A stretch of DNA of 30,856 bases, taken from NCBI GenBank assembly GCA_035515475.1, contig DATJBF010000021.1, forward strand, positions 1 through 30,856. Direction: 5' to 3'. This document shows positions 15,568-23,118 of the stretch, piece by piece. Below the pieces are notes generated by a model that ran no database searches, had not been told where the DNA came from, and was given only the letters and a program-made list of their open reading frames with translations. How positions within the stretch are numbered: position 1 is the first letter of the stretch; each line of letters begins with the position of its first letter. Position numbers and translations under genes: made by a program. Source of the stretch: DATJBF01 sp035515475 (lineage in GTDB: Bacteria > Verrucomicrobiota > Verrucomicrobiia > Palsa-1439).

Positions 15568-17184
15568 ATGAACAGAACCCCGTTGGCTGCAATCATTGCA
15601 AGTTTCCTGTTACTGAGCTCGATCGCCATGGCGCAGGTGCCACAGATTATCAACTACCAAGGGCGCGTCAGCGTCAACGGCACCAACTTCGACGGTATGG
15701 GCCAGTTCCAGTTCTCGTTAGTGGACGGGTCCGGCGGGTCTACCTATTGGAGCAACGGCAATGGTGTCGTGTCGCTGCCGGTGGCCGGAGGTTTCTACTC
15801 GGTGCTGCTCGGTGACACCAATGTGACCAACATGGCCGCCATCCCTCCTGCTGTTTTCACAAACAGTGATGTTCGGTTGCGCGTGTGGTTCAACGCCGGG
15901 CCGGGTCTGCAGGAACTGACGCCCGACCGACGGCTCACTGCAGTCGGCTACGCGTTGATGGCCGGTAACGTTTCCGACGGGGTGATCACCAGCAACAAAA
16001 TCGCCGCAGGTGCCGTGACTACAGCGGCGATTGCCGACAGCGCGGTCGGCACCAGCCAAATCGCCAACTACGCCATTACGTCGCTCAATATAGCCAGCAA
16101 CACCATAACTGCGGTCAATATGGCACTTGGGGCCGGCGTGGTTCCATCGGGAACCCTTGTGCTCTCCCAAACAGGCACGAATGAGGCCCTGACCGCCGCG
16201 GGGTTTGTCCCGCTTACGACCATTACGAACATCGGTTCTGGTGCGGGCACAAACTGGATACAAGCGACATCTTCCGCACTGTGGAGCACACGGCAGGAAC
16301 ATGCAGCGCTGGTTTACAATGGGAAGATGTGGGTGCTTGGGGGGGGAATCTGGCCCAGCGGCCCCTTTAACAATGATGTGTGGTCCTCGTCGGATGGCAC
16401 AAACTGGACGCAAGCGACTGCCGCCGCACCGTGGAGCAAACGGAAGGGATTATCAGCGGTCGTGCTCAACGACCGAATGTGGGTGCTGGGGGGATTGACC
16501 GGTGTCGGCACTCGCACTAACGACGTATGGTCCTCGACTAACGGTGTCGATTGGACGCAAGCGACCGCCGCTGCACCATGGAGCGGACGGGAGGATTCTG
16601 CAGCGGTGGTGCTCGATAACCAAATGTGGGTGTTGGGCGGAAATGACGGATCTACACCTGCTCGGAATGACGTGTGGTCCTCGTCAGACGGTACAAACTG
16701 GACGCAGGCCACTGCCGCCGCACCGTGGGGCGGACGGTGGCTACATGCAGTGGTGGCTTACAACGGGCAGATGTGGGTGCTCGGTGGAAACAACCAGGGC
16801 ACCTCCAACTATAACGACGTGTGGTCCTCATCGAACGGTACAAACTGGACGCAGGTGACCCCCGCTGCCCAGTGGAGCGCACGGGGGGGCTTGGCGGCGA
16901 TTGTGGTCAATGGGCAGATATGGGTACTTGGTGGAGTTGATGATACCGGTCTGCGCAACGATGTGTGGTCCTCATCGGACGGTACAAACTGGATGCAGGT
17001 AACCCCTGCTGCCCAGTGGACCAAACGACAAGACTTCCCCGCGGTCGTGCTCAACAGCCAAATGTGCGTATTCGGTGGATGGGATGGTGGCGTGCGCAAC
17101 GACGTTTGGTCCTCGAACATGTCCACATCCACATCCACATCGAGCGTGATGCTGGGTCGATTCTATTTGTTCCAGAAGCAGTAG
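15568..17184 (+). CDS. Secreted Kelch-like beta-propeller protein
   Basis: The product is 538 residues from ATG 15568, weakly preceded by AAAGGACTACC. A signal peptide is clear (LAAIIASFLLLSSIAMA-Q). Residues about 25-145 resemble tail-fibre or Verrucomicrobial surface domains (INYQGRVSVNG, LTPDRRLTAVGYALMAG). Residues about 145-190 are a helical repeat (ITSNKIAAGAVTTAAI...). Six Kelch-type repeats of about 49 residues follow, each with GTNWTQ, APW or AQW, a MWVLGG strand and NDVWSSS. Six blades would close a beta-propeller for carbohydrate or protein binding at the cell surface. The C-terminus has an STSTSTSS stretch encoded by a triple hexanucleotide repeat. It is followed 21 bp later by another secreted-protein gene, probably its partner. 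Confidence 0.82.
   Translation: MNRTPLAAIIASFLLLSSIAMAQVPQIINYQGRVSVNGTNFDGMGQFQFSLVDGSGGSTYWSNGNGVVSLPVAGGFYSVLLGDTNVTNMAAIPPAVFTNSDVRLRVWFNAGPGLQELTPDRRLTAVGYALMAGNVSDGVITSNKIAAGAVTTAAIADSAVGTSQIANYAITSLNIASNTITAVNMALGAGVVPSGTLVLSQTGTNEALTAAGFVPLTTITNIGSGAGTNWIQATSSALWSTRQEHAALVYNGKMWVLGGGIWPSGPFNNDVWSSSDGTNWTQATAAAPWSKRKGLSAVVLNDRMWVLGGLTGVGTRTNDVWSSTNGVDWTQATAAAPWSGREDSAAVVLDNQMWVLGGNDGSTPARNDVWSSSDGTNWTQATAAAPWGGRWLHAVVAYNGQMWVLGGNNQGTSNYNDVWSSSNGTNWTQVTPAAQWSARGGLAAIVVNGQIWVLGGVDDTGLRNDVWSSSDGTNWMQVTPAAQWTKRQDFPAVVLNSQMCVFGGWDGGVRNDVWSSNMSTSTSTSSVMLGRFYLFQKQ
16246..17112 (+). repeat. Six tandem DNA repeats of about 147 bp coding Kelch blades
   Basis: The GTNW-type codons recur at 16246, 16396, 16543, 16690, 16837 and 16981, giving periods of 150, 147, 147, 147 and 144 bp. 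Long stretches are nearly identical at the DNA level (ACGTGTGGTCCTC and CAAACTGGACGCA), which indicates recent amplification or gene conversion. Confidence 0.85.
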
Positions 17185-17205
17185 CCCAATGCCAAACCGA
17201 CTAAG

Positions 17206-18747
17206 ATGAACGACGCAGCACCCAACGTTCTCTGGACGAACACAGCGGCTCGGCCCTCTAGGCCAGCCGCATCGGCCTGCCCCATTCCAGCTAGCTGCAA
17301 GTGGGCTGCTTGCTATAGGGTCTTCTTTGCCGCCTTCGCCTTCGCCCTGCTGTCCACTCCTGCATGGGCGGCGACACTGGTAAGCACTGTTGACGGTGGC
17401 GGTCGGCGCACGACGAGCCCCAACTACACCATGAACGACAGCGTGGAGGCCATCGTGGGCACTTGCACTGCGGTCGCGCCAGACATAACGGTGCGGAACG
17501 GCTACATCGGTCAGCTTTACGAAGTGACCAGTCTGGTCGTCACCGCCAGCCCCGCATCGGTGAGCGAAGACGGGACCAGCCAACTCGGTGCCATCGCTTC
17601 CATTGACGACGCGACGGTTCTGGTGGTGCCCGGTTCCGATGTAAGTTGGGGCGCGGCCGCATTCCCGATTGCGGCCATCAACGCCAACGGGCTGGCGACA
17701 CCCGCCGCCGTCTACACCGACACGTTCGCAACGGTCAGCGGCTACTATCTTGGCGCGAGTAACAGTCTCCACTTGCTGGTGCTGGACACCAATCCTGATA
17801 ACTACGGCCTTTACGCCAGCGATGGCATCCCAGACTCGTGGCAGGTTCAACACTTCGGCCCAGACAGTCCCAGCGGTGTAGCTACCGCCGATCCAGACGG
17901 CGATCGCTACGACAATCTTCAAGAGTATCAGGCCGGCACCGACCCGACCAAGAGCGCCTCCGCGTTGCGTATCACCGCCATCGCGAGAGAGGGTGATAAC
18001 ATTCGCGTCAGTTGGACTTGCGCGGGCGGTCACAGTTACGTGCTGCAAAGCACCGAGCCATTTGCCCCGGCTGGCTGCTTCAGCAAGTTTGTGGACACCA
18101 GCCCGCTTGTCTCCGTAGCTGGTGTCGGCGAATCGACGACCAACTATCTCGATGTCGGAGCAGCGGACGCTCCCGTGCTAACTCCGCCGGGAGGCCCGAT
18201 TCCTACAAGCACCGGTATGCCCTCCGTAGTTGACATCTCAGCCGTTACCGCACGCGGGCTGGCAGATGCCTCAAGCCACGTGGCGCCCATTGGTAGTGTC
18301 TTGATGATTGGATCCTTCGCTATCAGCGAGGCCGCCATTCAGTCGGATTTCAACGCCCGCAACCTGAGCGCGATCATGGCGGCCTTCACTCCTTACGGTG
18401 AGCCGTTGGCCGTCGGCGATGGAACCGGCGTGGCCGCGAGTTGGGACGTTCCGTTGAGTGCAGTAGGGTTTGCCGGCCGGAAGATTTACCTGTTGGCGGT
18501 TGACAAGCCTACGTTGGCGGCAGCGACCCAGTTGGGAATCTTCACCGCACCGTCATGGGTTTTCCCGGAAGATGGCGGTGAGATTTTTATCGACCTCGAA
18601 GATGTGACCGACTTCGTGGTCGGCGCGCACGACGGCCCGCTGACAGTCAATCTTCCTCTCGGCCAAACCTACACCTTTGACGATTCGGCTCGGCTGACGG
18701 CGCTGCCCGGAAGAGGCCGGTTTTACCGCGTGCGATTGGGACCGTAA
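17206..18747 (+). CDS. Secreted protein with calcium-binding-type repeat and FYRV C-terminus
   Basis: The product is 513 residues from ATG 17206. The N-terminus is long for a signal peptide: about 35 polar residues come before the hydrophobic core (VFFAAFAFALLSTPAWA-A), so the true start may be further in. The mature protein begins with a domain containing GGGRRTTSPNYT and GYIGQLYE, seen in Verrucomicrobial surface proteins. It then has an Ig-like region and a DxDGDRYDNLQEYQAGTDP loop like thrombospondin type 3 or dockerin calcium sites. The end, GRFYRVRLGP, is the FYRV-type terminus frequent in this phylum. It follows the Kelch-like gene by 21 bp and was probably coexpressed. Enzymatic function is not indicated. 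Confidence 0.75.
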   Translation: MNDAAPNVLWTNTAARPSRPAASACPIPASCKWAACYRVFFAAFAFALLSTPAWAATLVSTVDGGGRRTTSPNYTMNDSVEAIVGTCTAVAPDITVRNGYIGQLYEVTSLVVTASPASVSEDGTSQLGAIASIDDATVLVVPGSDVSWGAAAFPIAAINANGLATPAAVYTDTFATVSGYYLGASNSLHLLVLDTNPDNYGLYASDGIPDSWQVQHFGPDSPSGVATADPDGDRYDNLQEYQAGTDPTKSASALRITAIAREGDNIRVSWTCAGGHSYVLQSTEPFAPAGCFSKFVDTSPLVSVAGVGESTTNYLDVGAADAPVLTPPGGPIPTSTGMPSVVDISAVTARGLADASSHVAPIGSVLMIGSFAISEAAIQSDFNARNLSAIMAAFTPYGEPLAVGDGTGVAASWDVPLSAVGFAGRKIYLLAVDKPTLAAATQLGIFTAPSWVFPEDGGEIFIDLEDVTDFVVGAHDGPLTVNLPLGQTYTFDDSARLTALPGRGRFYRVRLGP

Positions 18748-18753
18748 GGCAGC

Positions 18754-18806
18754 GAGGTTTCCGCTCGGTGCTAAGCAGAGACACCAATGTGACCAACATG
18801 GCTGCA
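18754..18806 (+). pseudogene. 53-bp relic of a Kelch-gene N-terminal segment
   Basis: This short stretch matches 15788-15840 of the Kelch-like gene at about 44 of 53 positions by eye, including an unbroken ACACCAATGTGACCAACATGG. In the intact gene it encodes GFYSVLLGDTNVTNMAA. It starts six bases after the neighbouring stop codon and is not in a coding frame of its own. It is probably the remnant of a second, related gene. Confidence 0.6.
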
Positions 18807-18887
18807 CGCCCGTCTTAGAATTTCTACAGGGCCGTCGCGCTCAAGCTCTTGGTAAAAGGGTGTCAAGACGTTCACGAGAAATGAAAT

Positions 18888-18965
18888 TGGCGGGAGTGAC
18901 GGGGCTCGAACCCGCAACCTCTGCCGTGACAGGGCAGCGCTCTGAACCAATTGAGCTACACCCCC
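18888..18965 (-). tRNA. tRNA-Asp (anticodon GTC)
   Basis: On the minus strand the sequence folds into a full cloverleaf. The acceptor arm is GGGGGTG with CACTCCC, G73 and an encoded CCA. The D arm is GCTC/GAGC, the anticodon arm is CTGCC-CTGTCAC-GGCAG and the T arm contains GGGTTCGAGCCCC. Anticodon GTC and discriminator G fit aspartate. Confidence 0.95.
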
Positions 18966-19020
18966 GGCCCGCTACGCGGGAAATCCGAAGAATCAAATCC
19001 GGAATCCGAACGTTCATCAT

Positions 19021-19045
19021 TTCGAATTTCGAGATTCGAATTTCG
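19021..19045. repeat. Short AT-rich direct repeat between the tRNA genes
   Basis: TTCGAATTTCG occurs twice, separated by AGA, in the spacer between the two tRNA genes. Confidence 0.5.
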
Positions 19046-19048
19046 TAC

Positions 19049-19068
19049 TTCCCCGCCCCGGCGGGGAA
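19049..19068 (-). repeat. Hairpin directly 3' of tRNA-Val
   Basis: TTCCCCGCC and GGCGGGGAA form a perfect 9-bp stem with a 2-nt loop beginning right after the tRNA-Val discriminator base. It may help 3' processing or act as a partial terminator; no T-run follows. Confidence 0.5.
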
Positions 19069-19142
19069 TGGGCGCTAAAGGACTCGAACCTTTGACCCCC
19101 TCGGTGTAAACGAGGTGCTCTGGCCAACTGAGCTAAGCGCCC
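19069..19142 (-). tRNA. tRNA-Val (anticodon TAC)
   Basis: On the minus strand it has acceptor GGGCGCT paired with AGCGCCC, discriminator A and no encoded CCA. The D arm is GCTC/GAGC, the anticodon arm is CCTCG-TTTACAC-CGAGG and the T loop is TTCGAGT. Anticodon TAC reads valine codons. Confidence 0.95.
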
Positions 19143-19246
19143 GCTACCGTCAAGCATTACAGGCAGAATCAGGGCTTGTCAACGACGCCCTTTTAGTCGA
19201 TGTCGTTGTAGCGTATCTTAAGAAGCACTGGACGAGAGGAGGTCGC

Positions 19247-20092
19247 ATGTATAAACGCATTCTGTTGTGCACGGACGGTTCGCCGAACGCGGAGGTTGCC
19301 GCCGACTATGCCATCTGGTTCGCCAAACGACTCGGCGCCCGCCTGCAAATTCTCTACATCATCGACATCCGTCTTCTCGAAGGGCCCTGGATGTCGGACC
19401 TCTCGGGCGCGCTCGGTGCGCAACCCTACGCCGCGCTGGCGCCCAAACTCCAGCAACTCCAGAACGAGAAGGCCGCCACGATCCTGGCCGCGGCCGCTCA
19501 ACGGTGCCGCGACGCCAACGTCGCCTGTGAGACCGCGCACGAAACGGGCAGTCTCGTACACGTCATGCTCACCTACGAGAAGCGGGCCGACCTGGTCGTG
19601 CTCGGCAAACGCGGCGAGCATGCCCCCTGGCTCGATGATATGCTCGGCTCAAGCGTCGAACGCATGGTCCGTGCGTCCATCAAACCGTGCCTGGTCACGC
19701 CTGAGAAATTCGAGCCGGTCAAGCGGATGCTCATCGCCTACGATGGCAGCACCGAATCCAACAAGGCGCTCCACGCGGGCATCGACCTCGCTCCTGCCCT
19801 GGGCACCGAGGTGACCCTCATCACGGCTTGTCAGGGCGAAACGGAAGAAGGCGCCTCGAAGATTCTCAACGAGGCAGTACAATTGGCGCAAGCGCACAAG
19901 TTGAAGCCCCAGGCGCAACTCGTCCGCGGCAACGCGGAAACGGAGATCCTCGCCCACTGCGAGAAGACGGCTGCGACGCTCATCGTTATGGGCGCCTACG
20001 GCCACACCCGTATCCGCGAACTCATTCTCGGCTCGACTACTTCGCACGTGCTGCGGAAAGCGCGCGTGCCGGTGTTGCTGGTGAGAGGCTGA
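19247..20092 (+). CDS. Tandem universal stress protein (UspA family)
   Basis: The product is 281 residues from ATG 19247, which follows AGAGGAGGTCGC. There are two Usp domains. The first (1-150) begins KRILLCTDGSPNAE and has VVLGKRGEHAPWLDDMLGSS. The second (155-281) begins KRMLIAYDGSTES and ends with VMGAYGHTRIRELILGSTTS and VPVLLV. The second keeps the ATP-binding pattern G-x2-G-x9-G-S/T closely, and the first is slightly altered (GKRGE). Such proteins bind nucleotide and support survival under energy or oxidative stress. It is cytoplasmic, with no signal or TM segment. It precedes the alcohol dehydrogenase by 7 bp and probably shares a transcript. Confidence 0.93.
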   Translation: MYKRILLCTDGSPNAEVAADYAIWFAKRLGARLQILYIIDIRLLEGPWMSDLSGALGAQPYAALAPKLQQLQNEKAATILAAAAQRCRDANVACETAHETGSLVHVMLTYEKRADLVVLGKRGEHAPWLDDMLGSSVERMVRASIKPCLVTPEKFEPVKRMLIAYDGSTESNKALHAGIDLAPALGTEVTLITACQGETEEGASKILNEAVQLAQAHKLKPQAQLVRGNAETEILAHCEKTAATLIVMGAYGHTRIRELILGSTTSHVLRKARVPVLLVRG

Positions 20093-20099
20093 CCGCTCG

Positions 20100-21155
20100 A
20101 TGAATGCGATGTTGCTGCGGTCCCCTCGACCGGCGGAAGAATCGCCCCTCGAACTGACGGAACTGCCCCAACCCGAACCGGAGCCCGACGAGATTTTGTT
20201 GCACGTACGCGCCTGTGGTGTCTGTCACACCGACTTGCACACGGTGGAGGGCGACATCGCGGACCACCTACCCATTGTTCCGGGCCATCAAATCGTCGGT
20301 GTGGTTGAAAAAACCGGGGCGGACGCAAAGGCGGTTCGTGTCGGCGATCGCCTCGGCGTGCCGTGGCTGCACCGCACTTGCGGCCTGTGTGAGTTTTGCC
20401 GCAGCCAGCGCGAAAACCTTTGCGAGCGAGCGCAGTTCACGGGCTTGCACGTCAACGGCGGCTACGCCGAGTATGCGGTCGCACCGGTGGCATTTGCGGT
20501 CCCAATCCCCCACGAGTTCGATGACGCGCATGCGGCGCCGTTGCTGTGCGCGGGGATCGTCGGGTTTCGGGCGTTGCGGTTGGCGTTGCGACGGGAGGGC
20601 GAGGCTCCTGCCGAGCCAAGCCTGTCAGCTGCTCGCCGGGAGGCTCGCCCTCCCAGAGGCCGACTCGGACTCTACGGATTCGGCGCGTCGGCGCACATTG
20701 TGGTCCAGATTGCGGTGTACTGGGGCTGCGAAGTATTCGTCGCTACGCGAAGCGTCGAGCATCAACGGCTGGCTCGAGAATTGGGCGCCGCGTGGGTCGG
20801 GCGGGCGGAAGACATGCCGAATACGTCGCTCGATTCGGCCATCATATTCGCGCCGGCGGGCGTCCTGGTACCGGAAGCCCTCCGCTCACTGCGCAAAGGC
20901 GGGACGTTGGCGCTCGGGGGCATCTACATGACGCCGATTCCCGAGTTGAAGTACGACCTATTGTATCACGAGCGCGTTGTCCGTTCGGTTACCAACGCGA
21001 CCCGCGATGACGCGCGGCAGTTCTTGCAGCTCGCCGCCCGGATTCCGGTGCGTACCGAGGTTGAGACCTTTCCGTTGCCGGAGGCAAACCGGGCGTTACT
21101 GGCCTTGAAGCGCAGTGAGATTCACGGAGCAGCGGTCTTGATGGTTGGCGGTTAG
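20100..21155 (+). CDS. Zinc-dependent alcohol dehydrogenase with a repeat-encoded insertion
   Basis: The product is 351 residues from ATG 20100. Catalytic zinc ligands C42 (GVCHTDLHTVEG) and H63 (PGHQIVG) are present, as are structural zinc cysteines C94, C97, C100 and C108. The dinucleotide fold is marked by GLYGFGASAH (190-199). It belongs to the medium-chain dehydrogenases that oxidise primary alcohols. Residues about 165-186 (REGEAPAEPSLSAARREARP and two more) interrupt the join between the catalytic and cofactor domains. They are encoded by a palindromic repeat that kept the frame. Relatives normally have only a few residues there. The enzyme may still fold, as the insertion sits in a surface loop. 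It lies between the universal stress protein and the ModE-like gene. Confidence 0.9.
   Translation: MNAMLLRSPRPAEESPLELTELPQPEPEPDEILLHVRACGVCHTDLHTVEGDIADHLPIVPGHQIVGVVEKTGADAKAVRVGDRLGVPWLHRTCGLCEFCRSQRENLCERAQFTGLHVNGGYAEYAVAPVAFAVPIPHEFDDAHAAPLLCAGIVGFRALRLALRREGEAPAEPSLSAARREARPPRGRLGLYGFGASAHIVVQIAVYWGCEVFVATRSVEHQRLARELGAAWVGRAEDMPNTSLDSAIIFAPAGVLVPEALRSLRKGGTLALGGIYMTPIPELKYDLLYHERVVRSVTNATRDDARQFLQLAARIPVRTEVETFPLPEANRALLALKRSEIHGAAVLMVGG
20593..20654. repeat. Palindromic repeat inserted in a coding region
   Basis: Left arm GGGAGGGCGAGGCTCCT (20593-20609) and right arm GGGAGGCTCGCCCTCCC (20638-20654) are near-perfect inverted repeats. In frame the element encodes EGEAPAEPS, a peptide known from dispersed repeats in Planctomycetes and Verrucomicrobia genomes. 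Here it lies inside the alcohol dehydrogenase gene without breaking it. Confidence 0.8.
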
Positions 21156-21173
21156 GTTTGGTATCACTGCGCC

Positions 21174-21521
21174 ATGGCTACAATCCGTGTCGTTCCCCGC
21201 ATTCGCATCGTGTCCGGACGCGACATCGCGCTCGGGCCGGGCAAGGTGGAACTGCTCGAGCACATTGCGCGGACGGGCAGCTTGCGCCAGGCATCCGCCG
21301 CGATGGAGATGTCGTACATGCGGGCGTGGACCCTCGTCCAAACGATGAACCGCTGCTTTAGGCAGCCCGTTGTGGTGACGACGCGGGGCGGAGCGGTCGG
21401 TGGTTCCGCCACGGTGACCGACACGGGCAAGGCGGCGGTCGCGTTGTATCGTCGCATGGAGACCTTCAGCTTACGAGGGATCCGGCCCGCCCAACGGGAA
21501 CTCACGAAGCTCCTGCGCTAA
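21174..21521 (+). CDS. ModE-like one-domain DNA-binding regulator
   Basis: The product is 115 residues from ATG 21174. It carries the N-terminal winged-helix of ModE/LysR type: LGPGKVELLEHIARTGSLRQ followed by ASAAMEMSYMRAWTLVQTMN, then a wing (VVVTTRGGAVGGSATVTDTG) and a terminal helix. The C-terminal molybdate-binding Mop (di-Mop) region of full ModE (about 260 residues) is absent. A ModE-type operator lies 58 bp downstream, before the molybdate operon, so it is the likely regulator of that operon. How it senses oxyanion without Mop domains is open; a separate Mop protein or direct sensing is possible. It is 18 bp downstream of the alcohol dehydrogenase. Confidence 0.88.
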   Translation: MATIRVVPRIRIVSGRDIALGPGKVELLEHIARTGSLRQASAAMEMSYMRAWTLVQTMNRCFRQPVVVTTRGGAVGGSATVTDTGKAAVALYRRMETFSLRGIRPAQRELTKLLR

Positions 21522-21557
21522 CCCATTCGACTCCCGCAGCCGCCGTCGAAATTTTAC

Positions 21558-21587
21558 TTGCCTCGCCCGGCTCGGGTCCGATATATT
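21558..21587 (+). promoter_or_regulatory. Predicted promoter of the molybdate operon
   Basis: TTGCCT (21558-21563) and TATATT (21582-21587) are separated by 18 bp. The -10 hexamer lies inside the ModE operator, which suits repression by regulator binding. Confidence 0.45.
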
Positions 21588-21602
21588 TCCGCGAATATAA
21601 CG
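21579..21602. promoter_or_regulatory. ModE operator
   Basis: CGATATAT and ATATAACG form an inverted repeat around an 8-bp spacer, with one mismatch between half-sites. This matches the CGnTATAT...ATATAnCG form of ModE boxes. It is located between the ModE-like gene and the first gene of the operon, 18 bp before the start codon at 21621. Confidence 0.8.
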
Positions 21603-21620
21603 GAAGGGGCGAGTGACGAC

Positions 21621-22430
21621 ATGGGATTGCGAGTGATGATGATCAAGAGGGCTGGTTTCCTGGCAGTGGGATTGTGGGTGTCGGCACAAGGGGCCGCCCG
21701 GGCGCAGGTGACAATTTCCGCGAATTCGGTCGCCGACGCGTTTGTCCGTTCGGCCGACGCGACGCACAATTACGGCGGAGCGGGTGCGCTCTCTATTTCG
21801 GGAACGATTGCCACCAACGCCAGCGGTGTCCAGCAGGGGGCGTTTGATTCATTCATCCGTTTTGACATCTCCAGCACGGTCGCGCAATTCAACGCAGATT
21901 TTGGCGCTGGCGGCTGGACAATCTCCAGCGCCCGTTTGTTACTTACCGAGACGACCGCACCGGCCAACGCGATTTTCAACCGTGGCGTGGGTCAGTTCGA
22001 GGTGCGCTGGATTGCGAACGATTCGTGGAACGAAGGCACCGGAACTCCCGCTGCGCCGAACACAAGTGGCATCCTGTACAACGATGAATCCTCCGTCTTG
22101 AACGCGAGCCAGGACGTCACGCTGGGCTGGTTTACAAACGGCGGAACGAACGGGCTCGACGCATTCTCGCTGTCAACACCGTCTGCATTTCTCACTGATA
22201 TCGGCACTGGTGGCTTGGTGAGTTTGTATCTCACGGCAACCGCGGCCAGTACTGTTGGATTCACCTTCAACTCGCACGAATTCGGCACCGCCTCGCAGCG
22301 GCCGCTGCTCCAATTGACCGCCGTAGAGATTCCCGAACCAACCTCCTTCGCTCTGCTTGGCGTGTCCCTCGCAGCTTTGGTTGTGCCGCGCCGCGTCCGA
22401 CAGAAGAGTGGCCATGGCGAAGCCGACTAG
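21621..22430 (+). CDS. DNRLRE-domain surface protein with PEP-CTERM sorting signal
   Basis: The product is 269 residues from ATG 21621, preceded by GGAAGGGGCGAG. A signal peptide (about 1-29, GFLAVGLWVSAQGAARA) leads to a DNRLRE-type beta domain (SVADAFVRSADATHNYGGAGAL, then SFIRFDISS, FEVRWIANDSW and VGFTFNSHEF). The C-terminus is a PEP-CTERM tripartite signal: IPEP, a hydrophobic helix (SFALLGVSLAALVV) and basic PRRVRQ. Such proteins are exported and processed by exosortase, often with exopolysaccharide. It is the first gene of the ModE-controlled operon, and its end overlaps the pseudopilin gene by 17 bp. It is a close paralogue of the protein at 23966-24874, which lacks the sorting tail. 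The placement ahead of an oxyanion transporter is unusual. Confidence 0.85.
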   Translation: MGLRVMMIKRAGFLAVGLWVSAQGAARAQVTISANSVADAFVRSADATHNYGGAGALSISGTIATNASGVQQGAFDSFIRFDISSTVAQFNADFGAGGWTISSARLLLTETTAPANAIFNRGVGQFEVRWIANDSWNEGTGTPAAPNTSGILYNDESSVLNASQDVTLGWFTNGGTNGLDAFSLSTPSAFLTDIGTGGLVSLYLTATAASTVGFTFNSHEFGTASQRPLLQLTAVEIPEPTSFALLGVSLAALVVPRRVRQKSGHGEAD

Positions 22431-23118
22431 CCATGTCGCATTCACTCTCGTTGAATTGTTGGTCGTCATCGCGATCATCGGGGTGTTGGCGGCTCTCGTG
22501 ACGAGCGCGCTCGGCCGGACCCGCGCGCAAGGACAAAGCGTGCGCTGCGTGAACAACCTTCGCCAGTGGGGGTTCGCGCTCCAAGGGTACATGGATGACA
22601 ACGACGGCTTCATCCCGCGTCGTGGCCAGGGAGTCAATCCGCTGGCCATCATCAACCGACCCGAAGACTGGTTTAATTGCCTCCCGCGGTATTTTAACTT
22701 GCGATCCTACAACGTTCTCGTGGCGCAAGGTCTCAAGCCGCGAGCTGGGGACGGGGGTTCGGTATTCATCGATCCGGCTGCCAAAGACCCGGGCGGTACT
22801 TACTTCTTGCCGTACGCGATGAACATGTATCTCTCGCCGTGGATCCGGCCGCAGCAGCACAGGCTTTCGGAGATACCGAGACCCGAGCAACTCGCGTTCA
22901 TGGCGGACGCGCTGGGACCCTACGCATCCACGGTGCCGTCGCAGTTGGGCTATTCGGTCCAGGCCCGGCACAGCGGCCGGGCCAACGTCGTCTTCGTCGA
23001 CGGTCACGTGCAATCATTCACAGGCGAGTATCTGGGCTGTGGCGTCGGGGAACAGCAACGTCCCGATATTCGGTGGCAAACGCTTTCGGATGGCGTCAAT
23101 CAGGCACCCGTGCCATGA
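22414..23118 (+). CDS. Type II pseudopilin-like protein (prepilin N-terminus, H-x9-DG)
   Basis: The product is 234 residues from ATG 22414. The prepilin signal (SHVAFTLVELLVVIAIIGVL) has A-F at the cleavage point in place of the usual G-F, with the conserved E at +5. A hydrophobic helix follows, then SVRCVNNLRQWGFALQGYMDDNDG and, near the end, ARHSGRANVVFVDGHV, the H-x9-DG form typical of the DUF1559-like family abundant in Planctomycetes and Verrucomicrobia. The protein should sit in the inner membrane or assemble into a short pseudopilus. It overlaps genes on both sides (17 bp and ATGA), so it is an integral part of the molybdate operon. Its partner secretion machinery is not in the window. 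Confidence 0.88.
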   Translation: MAKPTSHVAFTLVELLVVIAIIGVLAALVTSALGRTRAQGQSVRCVNNLRQWGFALQGYMDDNDGFIPRRGQGVNPLAIINRPEDWFNCLPRYFNLRSYNVLVAQGLKPRAGDGGSVFIDPAAKDPGGTYFLPYAMNMYLSPWIRPQQHRLSEIPRPEQLAFMADALGPYASTVPSQLGYSVQARHSGRANVVFVDGHVQSFTGEYLGCGVGEQQRPDIRWQTLSDGVNQAPVP

